Below are positions 33,428 through 46,300 of a stretch of DNA of 64,000 nucleotides, piece by piece (the first letter of the stretch is position 1; the number at the start of each line of letters is the position of its first letter). Source of the DNA: Rhizophagus irregularis (lineage: Eukaryota; Glomeromycota; Glomeromycetes; Glomerales; Glomeraceae); contig NC_089435.1 in assembly GCF_026210795.1 (NCBI RefSeq), forward strand, positions 3,410,001 to 3,474,000. Reading direction: 5' to 3'. The notes beneath the pieces were generated by a model, which was given only the letters and a program-made list of their open reading frames with translations, was not told the origin of the DNA and made no database searches. A program made the position numbers and the translations under genes.

Positions 33428-36400
33428 ATGCCGATAGGAAGACAATTTAAACCAAAAGAACCTTACACTCATCGTTTACGTAAAATTCTTGATGAATATC
33501 CTGATGGTTCTCAAATTCTTCGTGAAATCCTTCAGAATTCAGATGATGCCCAAAGTACTGAACAAATTTTCATTCTGGATCATAATACTTATCCATCACA
33601 AAGTTTATTTGAACCGGATTATGTAGATAATTATCAAAGGACAAACTTGAAACTTGATAGATTTCAAGGCCCTGCACTTTTATCAAGAAATACTACTACT
33701 TTTGAGGAAAAAGATTTTCAATCATTGCTTAAATTAGCTGATAGTGAAAAACGTGATCAATTTGATAAGATCGGAGGTAAAGTTTTTCTTTTATTTGTTT
33801 TTCTCACCAAAGATATATTTTATTAACTTTGCTTATTATAATTTACGTTTTTAATTTTAGTAATGGGTGTTGGTTTTAATTCAATTTATCATATCACCGA
33901 CTCTCCTTCTTTTATTACTGGTGATAAATACATTATCCTTGATCCACACGAATGGTATTTTAACGGTGGTATTCAATTCGATTTCGTCAAAGAACAATTG
34001 TCAAAGGATTATCCAGATCAATTTGCTCCATTCAAAATCTCATGTGATAAACCATTTAATGGAACTATATTTCGTTATCCTCTCCGTACTAATCAAGATT
34101 CTGTCGATTCAAAAATTTCTAACAAAGTTTATAAACCTGAAGCAATTTTGGATATGTTTCACAAGTTTTATGAAAAAGAAAGCATAAATTGTTTATTATT
34201 TTTAAAATATATTGAACGTATTCATTTCTATGAATTGAAAGAAGGCGCTACTGAACCTGAATTACTTTACACCATTCAGTTGGAGAATGTTGATGATCAT
34301 GTTAGAGAACAACGTCGTTCGATAGTCGAAAAAATTATACCAATGATGAATTCACTTAAGTCAAAAGATCTTGATAACCATAATCAACTAGAAACGTCTT
34401 ATGTCGCATCATTTTCTCGACAACGGAAAGGATATCCTAAAGAAATTAGCTCATGGTTAATTTTGAATTATCTTGATGATTTACTCAAAGCCGAAGCATA
34501 TTTTCATGAGAACTTCGGTAAATATATAGGAGATTATAAATTTATTCCTAATGTTGGTCTGGCTGTCCCTTTGAATAATTTAAATGCTACTGGAAAATTA
34601 TTTTGCTTTTTACCTCTTCCCATTGATATGCCTTTCCTCGTTTCCGTACATGGATATTTTGCGGTAAGAATTAACGAATATAGGATATTGTTTATGATTT
34701 TAAATAATTTGGTTTAAAAACATTTTATTTACTTTTTAACAGGTTAGCACTAATCGACGTTCCTTATGGTCAGCAGCAGATAATGAGGATCTGGTAACTA
34801 ATTAATTCTCTGCTATATGTTTTGATAAAATTTCTATATTTAGCTATTAAATATTAAATATTGAATATTGTACTTTTCAGGCTGTTGATGCATTGGCGCG
34901 TCTGAAGGTTGAGTGGAATCGATATTTATTTGAAAAGGTTTTACCCAAAGCTTGGGTAAAGTTTCTTCGTGAGCTCAGGTCTAATATTCAATCGGATAAT
35001 ATATATGAATTTTGGCCAATAGTTAAAGAAGTTACATCGGGTAGTTTAAGTTCTTTTTGCAAAGATCTGTTACAGAATGTCATAGAAAGTCTTAGTATTG
35101 ACGATTGTGTATTCAAAGGTCCTTTTTCATCAAATGTTATTGGAACAGTAGCTGAAGTTTCAACATATTCATATAATATGCCCTCATTCCGAGAACCCAA
35201 ATTTCATTGGCTTTCACTTTCAAATGGCTATTTCGAAGATGAGAAGTTATTCAATTTTGATTTATCTAAAATAATTGGTAATATTGGATTTCCTGTAATA
35301 TCAACTTTGTACCCTATCATCAGAGTATTAAAAAGTTCTGGACATCAAGACTCTCTCAAGTTTTTTTCTCCTACCATTATCCGTACTTATTTGAGTAACA
35401 ATCGTGATAGATGGGATAACGTACTGTCGAGAAAAGAAGTCTTACTATTATTTGAATATATATTAAACGAATTAAATGATCAAAATTTTGATGAATTAGA
35501 AGGATTCAAAATAATTCCATTAGCGGATGGTGTGAATCTTGGTACTTTAACTCAATTTGGCAATTCTTATGTGTATATCGGTCCCGATGATGACATTAAG
35601 AGTCATGAAAATGATGAGCGCAATATTTTCACAAATCAATTAGATAAATTCATCGACAAATCGATCAGTTTCAGATTATATAAACTTTTGTACGATAATG
35701 CAAATACTGGATGGGATCTTAACATCAAAATATTAGATGAATTCGCTGTTGTTGATATGATTAAATTCTCGTTAAATTTTGCGGAAAATGCAAATTTTGA
35801 AGTGATACAGATGCCGAATCATTGTGGATGGATCTATCAATTATGGGATAACCTAAGATACAGAAATTGGGATTTAACAAAGTTTGAAGATATTCATTTA
35901 ATCCCAACAAATCGTTCTTCTCTTAGGAAATTAAGAACTCCTAATAAAATTTTTTTGAATCAAACAAGCGAAGACCTTACAGCTATTTTCGAAATATTCG
36001 GTGCTGCGTTCGCGGATAATCAGTTTAAAGAAATTTCTGAATGGGATAAGTAAGTATTACTAAATTATAATCTCTTTACTTATGGTATCTAAATAAATAA
36101 TATCTTTCTTTTCTTTTTAATAGAGTATCTCCATATATTATTAAACTTAATGACATTATATCAGTTTTGGCTTCTTTTCGAGCTGATGCTTCATATCCAG
36201 AGAATTTAAATAAAAATTTACAAATTCATGAAGCATCGGCGCTCATCGACCATTTATCTAATTATTTGCGACTTGTCAATAAAGATCATCTTACGCAGGA
36301 ACTCATTGAAGTTATCAAGCATCTTCCAATTTTTACTGAAATTGATCATACTTTACCAATTTCATTATTGCCTGGCAATTCGAATTGGTATATTCTGCCC

Positions 36401-39400
36401 CGCGAGGAAGAAAATTCATATGGAAAGATAATTTATCCAAGTAATATGGGAGGATTTCTTAGTACTAATTCACAGAATATATGTTATATATTGGAAGATA
36501 TTATTAAAGTTCCTCGATTAAATGTAATTGATTATTGGCAAAACTATGTAATACCATTTATTGATTCGCAATCACCTGAAGATATAGATATAGTGATTGA
36601 CAGACTCTTTGATCGGTTACAATCTTTACTTGATTACGATGCAAACTTAAAGGACATTCTTGGAAGAAAGTCATTTGTTGCTGCTGGTACATTTGAAATG
36701 TCACGGCATCAAAAAATATCTTTTGGCGTGAAGTTAATTAAATCACCAACAGATTTATTTGATCCGGAAGAAAAGACTCTAGTTGATTTATTTTTTGAAG
36801 ATGAGAAAGTCTTTCCTGCTGGCAAATATGGAATTTCACAATCGTCTTCTAACAGATTTCTTTCAAATTTGAAATTGTTAGGAATTAAATCAATTCTTTC
36901 CCCTAATGATATAATAATTCGGATCGACACAATTATATCACGAAGGCAATTTTCTAATATTTGTGATAATTTAATTCATAGCAAAGCATTGAAACTTCTA
37001 AAATATGTTGATGAAAAATGGAATCAATTAACTAATAATAATAATAACCATGCAACGTTGGAAGCTATTTTAGAAAAAGAGTGGATTCCAACAGTTGATG
37101 AATATGGAAAGAAAGTTTTTTCGAAACCTGTGGACTGTTACTATAAGAAATACAAAAATCTGGTTTGCTTTGTTGCACCGGTTTTGGATTATAACCCCAA
37201 GAATCATCACTTTTTGGAATATTTGAATTGGCATACTTATCCCGATGTTAAAACGGTTCTAAGACAATTGGAACTTTGTCGACATAAGAATAAATCACCT
37301 GTAGAATTAAAGTCTATTTGTGACGTAATTTATGAATATATGAATGAAGCTTTTCATGATGATAAGACTTCATTCGATTATATGAGGGAATATTTGAAAA
37401 ATGAATCATGGATTTTATGCGGAGATACGTTTTATTCAAGCGACAAAGTTGTCTTTGATCTTCCTAATAAATTTCAGTATAAGGATTCCTTAATTGTTAA
37501 ACTTCCTATAGAATATTCTATTAAATTTGAGAAATTATATAAAGCTATGGGGGTTAGAGATAAAATTGGAGTCAAGGAGTTGATCTTCACTGTCAAAAAT
37601 GAGTATAAAGATTTATCAACAGAAGAAATCATCCAGATTCTCAAGCAGATTATAGAGATACGAAAGGATAATAGGAGAGACGGAAATCAGCTGGAAGAAT
37701 TAGACGGATTATTAATCCCAAGCAATAATAATGCGCTTGTTGAACTGAATGAAATTCAATTTGATGACATGGCAGATAAGCTTGAAGAAGAAGAAAGAAG
37801 CAGGCATAAAATTGCTCACCATCTTGTAACTAAGGATATTGCTGAAGAATTGGGAATTCAAACTTTAAAAGGAACAATATATGGTAAATAATTAATTTGA
37901 AAATTATTATAAGAATATTATATAACGCGCATTTATCTTTTTTTCTTTTTTCTAGTTAATGGTTCTACTAAGGATACTAATTACGAACAAACTGAATCAT
38001 TGACCGTTAAGATTAAAAATATTATCAAGGTACAATTTTTAATTTAATTTAATTTTTTATTTTATTATATCATTTTAACGAATAATTTATATAATTAGGA
38101 TTGTTCGACAAATTCAATATTTAAAGAGTTTCTTCGAGTGAGTAATGAAGTAATTTTAATATTGTTTTAAAGTTATATTTGAAAATTTATATATTTTTCT
38201 CTCATATAGAATGCAGATGACACTGGTGCCAAACATTTTTCGGTAATCATAGATGAGAGACAGCATGATTTTAGCCCTCCTAAAAAAATATTCCTATCGG
38301 AAGAAATAGAAGATTGGCAAGGTCCTGCGATATGGATTTATAATGACGAAGAGTTTACAAACGATAGCTTTCAGTCTTTGCTAAACCTTGACATTGGAAA
38401 TCTTAATTATGCTTTTCATGTTACAGATTTATTGAGCATTGTGAGTGGAAGGTACATCGCATTTTTAGATCCACATGCAAAATTTCTTCCACCATCAGGA
38501 TTTCCTCTTAAGAGACCAAGAGGTATTCAAATTGATTTTATTGAAAAGAAGTTTAAGAAAAGTTTTCCAGAACAATGCGATTCATACGAAGAAATACTCC
38601 ATTTCATTGAGAAATGCTTTCCTGATAAATACGCAACAGGAGATTGTGATATGTCGAAAGAATTTAGGGGAACCTTGTTCAGAATTCCGCTCAGGACTTT
38701 TGAATTGGCAAAAGTTAGTGATATATCGAATAAAGTTATCAACACGAACAAAATTCTGGAACTGTTCAATAATATTCAGGATAATAATGAGATGCTATTC
38801 CTAAGGAATATAGAATCATGTAGTTTATATCATATGAAAGACAAAGATTCTCAATTGATATGGCAATCAAAGATTAGCAGTAGTGATAGTTGTCGCAATG
38901 CTCGTCGAAAAATGGTTGATAGTATTGATAACGCGCAAGTCTATCAGTTAGATATTGAACGAATCAATGATATGGGGAATAAAGTTTCAGAAATATGGGC
39001 TATATGCGTAGGAGGGCACGACAGAATCAAACCAGAATTCAAAGAATTTTCAGAGAAGAAACAAGTTAAGGTAAACTTAATGCATTTTAACATTTTTTTT
39101 TATTTTTGAAATTTATTAATGTTGTTTATTTAACAAAGCCAAGAGGTGGCGTTGCTTCCCTGCTTGCTCAATCTTATATAAAATCATTAGATGAATTAAG
39201 AGCTGAATCGGTAAAAGTTTTTTTTTTTTGTTAGTTTATTAATACTAATATACTAATAAAATTTTTTGCATTATAGTTTCCGGATCCTCCTGAAATTACG
39301 GGAGACATTTATTCCCATTTATCACTGTCAATAAGTAGCAATTTGGGAGTTCATTTGAATGGAAACTTTTCTTTACCTTCGAAAGGCCATTTCCTGCAAG

Positions 39401-42400
39401 CTAATTGTGATGATGCAAAATGGAATAGATACATTTTGTATGACGTTTTACCTGATTTGCATATTAAACTACTTGAACATATTGTAGTTCTTGAAGAAAC
39501 TAGGTACAAGAAAGAAGGGACAGATTTTGTTCCACATACTGCAGATAAAATTTGGCCTATTCCCGTTAAGTTAAGTCCATTTATGGACTTGTATAGGAAG
39601 TATGGATTGGATGTTATTAGAAAACTAGGCCTTAATAATCAAAAATTTTTCTGGACTGAAGTCAATGGCGGACAATTTGTTTCGCTACGAGAAGCTAGAA
39701 TTTTTGAGAAAGAAAAAGCAATAATCGCAGATTTATTGGTTAATTCAGGAATTTCAGCTGTGAAACTTGGTAAAGATAAAATAAGACAACTAAGTCAAAT
39801 TGTTGAATCTGGAGACCCTCCAAATTTCCCATATGAACCTGTTACCGGAGAGTCAGTTTGTGAAAAATTACACGAAATTCCTGATATTCATGATAAGCTT
39901 GATAATAAGCATGATTCATTGTTTGAATTGCTTAATTTTATTCTTCAAGATAAAAATTCTTATGAAATTCTCACTGGATTATCGTTAGTTCCGTTGAGCA
40001 ATGAATCGGTTGGAAAATTTGGTGAAGTTTATTACATTGGAAAAAAAGAACATTTAGATTTATTTCCAAATACTGGTCCATCAAAATTTGTTTCTATTGA
40101 TTTGCCAGAGTATTTGTTTAAAATTTTTAATGATGTCAATTTCCCTGCATTTACAAATATCAAAAAGTTTGATGCTTCAGCTGTTTTAGATCTTTTAACG
40201 TTTGAATTACCACCTTTGAAGGAAAGATCATGGGATCCAAACGGAGAATCTATACCAAATGATGATTGGCTTAAAAAAATCTGGTCAATATTAAATAAAG
40301 TCAAAGAAGAAAGAGAATTTACTAGACTTACAAAATATCCTTTGCTGCCAATGATTCAACCTTCTAAACTTGTTCGACTTGATACGAAAAATCCACTTTT
40401 ATACATACCTGAAAATGGACATATTTTATATCCAATACTAGTGAAACTACAAGTACGCTTTACTAATATGAAATTTCCTGAAGATGCTCATGAAAATTTA
40501 AAAAAATGTATAGTGAGTTGCACTCCTACAAATATAATTAATTCTCTAGAGTGGACTTGTTCTTTATTACATAAGCCTATGGAACAGTTATTTAAGACTA
40601 GTGATCTATCATTATCTGACTATGAAAAGCTTAGAAAATTTATTAAAGAGGAACTTAATGTTCTGTTACGTAAGTAGAAGAATTAGAATTTTAATGTTTT
40701 ATAAATAATGCTAATATTTACTATAAATTATTATAGAATTTGGAAAAAAACAAGAACTTATTAAGATTCTTAGATCATTACCCATATGGCCAATACATTC
40801 TGGGGAAGAAAAATTTATTGATGCTACAGCCGGAAAACTTCTTACGTACAAACTTCCATTTTTTTCTTTCGATAATAATACCGATTTTTACAAATATGAT
40901 CGTGAATCGGATTTCAAATTACTATCTAGATTAGGTACTACTCTTATAAAAGGATTGGAATATTTTGAATCTTATATAATACCACATATTGCTGAAAAAT
41001 CTCTCATACCTTCTCAAGAATACATCATTTTTTTGAAGAATTTTTTAAATTCTTCAGGATATCATGAAATTAAATGTCTTGAACAATACCAAATGATACC
41101 TAACAAATCACTCACTGCTTTCGTAAAGGCTGATACTTTATATGATATGGAAGTTATTTTATTTCTCAACATTTTTGACACCGACAAATTTTTACCGCCA
41201 GAATTACAAAACGATCCTGTTTGTTTAAGAGCTTTGGGAAATATTGGACTTAATCGTCAAGTGAATTGTGATACATTTATCAAATGTGCACGAGAGATTG
41301 AATCACAGTTTCAACAACCGGATAAATTTCCAACAAATATAGTCAAAAATCGAGCAAAATATTTAATAGATTATTTATATACAAATATTATTATATTTTC
41401 GACCGATCAATGGAATCAAATTATGCATATCAAATTCATTCCATCAGAAAAGTATCTTCAAAGTCCATTTCAAGAGGAAGCAAAAGAAACCTTGGGATAT
41501 GAAAGTTTTGCAGTTCTTTGTTTTCAAAGATATAAGGAAGTATGTTGGACTGAAAGACCTTTATTTGAGAGAAATGTTGAGCCAGATAATTCATTTTGTG
41601 AACGATATTCAAATATTGGAAAACCAGCTTTAGAAGAAATTGTTAAACATTGGTTTTTTTTTGTCGAGGAAATTAAATCCAAAATTATTTGGAAATCTTC
41701 AGATATAAAAAGCGTAATGGAAGAAATATATAAAATAATGAATGAATTTTCGCATGATGACATTATGAAAGGGTTGATTAAATTAAAAATTAATGATTCT
41801 AACAAAAAATTGTTCTTGAATGGGGATGATCCATTAGATGGAAAAAGTTGGGTAGCAGGAAGGGAGCTTATTTTTGGAATACAAGAAGATATTAAAGAGG
41901 GAATGTACAAAGTTAAAACATGTTTAATGCCATATAAAGATTTATTGTTGCTTGCTGGAGCTTATGAGATAAATACAGAAGAGTTAGAGGAATTAGAAAA
42001 GTTAGAAAAGTTAAAAAAGTCAGAAAAAAATGCAAAAATTGATCAAAAAGAAATATTGGTCAATGATTTATTGGACAAACTCATAGCGCAATCTAATAAT
42101 GAATATCATGATGTTTTTTTCACTTTTGATGAAGAAGAAGGAAGAATTGGTGCTTGTAGATACGTGCTTTCAGGTTTGTTAAATTGGTTTTTATTTTTAT
42201 TTTGTATATATGCTTTCTTTAATAATAATATTTTTTTTTTTACATAGCCGCTTCGTCATATTTTAAAAGAATGTTTTACAGTGGCTTAATTGAATCATCA
42301 AGGGACGTAATCGAGATTTTAATAAAAGGTATTCATCCAGATACATTTTGGATATTACTTCGATGGTTATATGGACAATCTTTTGAAGATGCGGTAAAAT

Positions 42401-42753
42401 CTGTTTTACGCAAGCCAGATGACTTTAATACAGACCAATATTTATCATTTTTGGTTGATCTTTTACAAGTAACTGACATTTACGATGTTGAATCACTTAA
42501 AGATAAGGTAGAAGATACTATTATCAAAGGTCGATATATTGGTGTGCGTAATCTATGTAAGATTCTAATATCTTCAGAAGAATGCAATGCACAACAATTA
42601 AAAAATTACTATAAAAAACATATTACTTCAAATAGAAATCTTATCAAAGAGCAATTATTGAAACTTCATACTAATGCGGCAAATGATGTTGACCGATCAG
42701 ATATATCACAAATGTCTCAATTGCTAGAACCATTCTTATCAGATGATGAGTAA
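33428..42753 (+). CDS. giant sacsin-like protein, two ATPase modules plus BTB (gene 1)
   Basis: Twelve exons: 33428-33776, 33861-34663, 34743-34793, 34881-36049, 36124-37883, 37956-38029, 38099-38137, 38210-39070, 39139-39210, 39277-40669, 40737-42173, 42248-42753. All phases join with GT-AG introns, giving 2837 aa. Module A (about 1-1378) opens with a sacsin/GHKL ATPase: REILQNSDDAQSTE (Bergerat N-box), DRFQGPALL and KIGVMGVGFNSIYHITD, the last two built over intron 1. Module B (about 1380-2630) starts with the same fold: NADDTGAKHFSVIIDE and DWQGPAIWIYND, but the glycine-rich DDTKIGKFGIGFN motif of its paralogues is missing in frame at about 38400 (DIGNLNYAFHVTD). The end (about 2630-2837) is a BTB/POZ domain (HDVFFTFDEEEGRIG, YVLSAASSYFKRMF, LLRWLYGQ). 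Human sacsin is an HSP90-like co-chaperone; a chaperone/CUL3-adaptor role here is inference. First of three tandem paralogues. Confidence 0.88.
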
Positions 42754-43311
42754 AGGAAGATATTTGGCGTAAATGCGTAATTATAGTTTACGTTTGAAGT
42801 TAGTGAATCTGAAGAATATCGATAATTTTTTGATCCTTTTTTAATGATTAAATTTTATTATGTAATTTTTTATAATACAATTTTATATATAATTTTCGTA
42901 AAAAAATTTTTTTTTTACAATATTTTTATTGTTACAGTTCTGATAATAAATAAATACATAGTAAAAATAAATGGTAAGAATAAAACAATGAATTTAAGGT
43001 AGTTTGATCAGTCAATGACATATGCCAATTCTAATTCAGGAAAATTATTTAACTATATATAGTAAATTAATAATAATAGTGTGCGATATTTAAGCTTACA
43101 CAGTACAATATATAAAAAATAATATAAATTAAAAAGCTTTTTAGATTACCTTTTTCGTATACAAAAATAATGACCGATTTATGGATATATCAGTTATAGA
43201 ATCATCTAATACATTTTCTCCTTTCAATCCCTGATTTTATGATTATTTTATAAATTTTTAATTTCGAATTCGAAGGTTACATGTTCACTTTTAATAGTTT
43301 TTTACGAGAAA
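42754..43311. other. intergenic between sacsin-BTB genes 1 and 2
   Basis: 558 bp, AT-rich; holds the end of gene 1 and the promoter of gene 2. No ORF or repeat of note. Confidence 0.6.
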
Positions 43312-46300
43312 ATGTCTAACGCAGTAAATAATTCTCGTGCTCCTAAAAGAGCAAAGGGAAGAGAATTTAAACCACGAGAGCCTTATACCCACCGTTTACG
43401 TAAAATTCTTGAAGAATATCCCGACGGTTCACAAGTTCTTCGTGAAATCCTTCAAAATTCTGATGATGCAAAGAGTACAGAGCAAATATTTATTTTGGAT
43501 TATAATACATATCCATCGGATAGTTTATTTGAACCAGATTTGGTGAATAATTATGAAAGAACAAACTTGAAACTTGATAGATATCAAGGTCCTGCGTTGT
43601 TAGCAAAGAATAATACTATTTTTAAAGAAAGGGATTTTCAATCCTTATTAAAATTGGCTGATAGCGAAAAACGCGATCAATTTGATAAAATTGGAGGTAA
43701 AATTCCAAGTTTATATTATAAATATTATTTTACGTTTCCAATTATATAGTATATTTAATCCTAATTCTTTTTTACATGATTTAGTAATGGGAGTAGGATT
43801 TAATTCAATTTATCATATAACTGATTCTCCTTCTTTTATTACTGGTGATAAGTACGTTATTCTTGATCCACATGAATGGTATTTTAACGGTGGCGTTCAA
43901 TTCGATTTTGTCGAGGATAAATTAGCAAAAGAATATCCGGACCAATTTGCTCCTTTCAGAACCCCGTGTAATAAACCATACGAAGGTACTATCTTTCGTT
44001 ATCCTCTCCGTACTGATGAAGATTCTACCGATTCAGATATTTCTAAAAAAGTTTATAAGCCTGAGGAAATTTTGGACATTTTTCAAAAATTTTACGAAAA
44101 TGAAAGCATCAATTGTTTATTGTTTTTGAAATATGTTGAGTGTATTTCATTTTATGAATTAAAGGAAGGTTCTACTGAACCTGAATTATTATATATGATC
44201 AAACTGGAAAATGCAGGCAAAGTTAGGAAACAACGACGTTTGATAGTTGAAAACATTGTATCAATGATGAATAAATTACAATCAAAAACTCTTGGCAAAA
44301 ATAATCAATTACAAGCGTCTTATGTTGCATCATTTTCTCGACAACAGAAAGGAGATTGTAAAAATACTAGCTCATGGTTAATATTAAATTATCTTGATGA
44401 TTTAAATGAAGCGGAAGCATATTTTCAGGATAAGTTCAACAAGAATATAGTAGAGTACAAATTTGTACCTAATGTTGGTCTAGCTATCCCTTTGGAAAAC
44501 TTAAATGTTACCGGAAGGTTGTTTTGCTTTTTACCTCTTCCGATATCTATGCCTTTTCGCGTCTCCGTACATGGATATTTCGCGGTAGGAACGATGAAGT
44601 GTTTTCTTTATTTTAATAATATGGTTATATATTTTATTTCTAAACGTTCTAATAGGTTAGTACTAATCGGCGTTCTTTATGGTCAACAGCAGACAATGAA
44701 GACCTGGTAATTAACCAACATCTTATATTAAACTATTTGAATTCAAAATTTCTAACTTACATATTATTGATCTTAGGCGGCTGATGCATTAGCTCGTATT
44801 AAAGTTGCATGGAATCGATATTTGTTCGAAATTGTCTTACCTAAGGCTTGGGTGAAATTTCTTCGTGAGCTTCCGCTTCTTAAAGCTACCAATATAAAGT
44901 CGGGTGATTTTTATAAATTTTGGCCAATAATTAAGGAAGATTCGAGTACATCGAGTGTCATAAGTAATTTTTGCAAGGATCTTTTACAAAATGTTGCAAA
45001 TTGTCTTAACGTCGATGATCGTGTATTTAAGGGACCTTCTTCATCAAATATTATGGGGACAGTATCTGGAGTTTCAGAATCGTATAACGATTCATCCTAT
45101 AAAGGATCAGAATTTTATTGGCTTTCACTTTCTAATGGTTATTTTGAGGATGAGAAGTGGTTTAACTATGACCTACCTAAAATAATTGGAAATATTGGAT
45201 TTCCCGTAATATCAATTTTTCCTGACATCATGAGAGTCTTAAAAAGTTCTAAACACAAAGATTCTTTTAAAACTTTCTCACCTGCTGTTATTCGAACTTA
45301 CTTAGATTGTAATCGTACTAGATGGGAAAATACGATACCGAGGAAAGAAGTTTTGGAGCTATTTAATTATATATTAAGAGACAAAAAATTTGACGAATTA
45401 GTAGGCTTCAAGATGATTCCGCTCGCAGACGGTACCCTTGATACTATAACACAATCTAGCAATTCTTGCGTGTATATTTGTCCAGACGATGACATTAAAG
45501 ATAAAATTGATGAGCACAATATCTTCAAAAGTTATTTGAACAAATTTGTTGACAAATCTATTGAATTTGAATTGTATAAATGTTTATACAATAATGCAAA
45601 GGCAGGATGGAATCTAAATATCAAAATTTTAAATGAGTCTGTCGTTGCCGATATGATTAGAACTTCATTAAATCTTGATACCAACGAGGGTAGTCGAATA
45701 AGGTCCATCTTTGGTAGTATTGGAAAAAAAATAAGAAATTCTTTTTCTGATAATGAAGAAATACAAATATTAGATCGTCGTGAGTGGATTTACCAATTAT
45801 GGGACAACCTTAAATATAGAAATTGGGATTTGAGAAAATTTGAAGATCTTCATTTAATACCGACGAGAAAGTCTACTCTTAGAAAATTAAATACCTCAAA
45901 AAAAGTATTTTCTCATCAAATGAGCAATAATGTTTCAATATTAAATTTAATTCCTATTTTCGAAAAATTTGGTGCTGTTTTCGTTGATAATGAATTTGAC
46001 GCTGGCGAAATTTCTAAATGGGATAAGTAAGTATTCTTTGAATATTTACTGGAGATAATTATTTTCTTGTAGTGTCTTGGATAATCAAATTCCTTTTTTT
46101 CTTTAGGATGGCTCCTTATATTATTAATCCTGACGATATTATATCAGTTCTGAATTCTTTCCGTACTGATGTCTCATTTCCGGGAAATTTGCATTGCACG
46201 TTACAAAAATATGAAGCATCAGCGCTAATTGAATATTTATCCGTTTATTTACGACTTGCAACTAGATTTTATCTCGAGCCGAGGCTTATTGGTGCTATAA

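Noticed and set aside
41524-41910. 128-codon minus-strand ORF inside gene 1
   Set aside because: Antisense shadow of a well-supported sacsin-like exon; same for 46524-46907, 49754-50068 and 55572-55928.
43255-43311. Heat-shock element upstream of gene 2 (TTCGAATTCGAAG)
   Set aside because: GAA and TTC blocks lack the required two-base spacing; likely chance.
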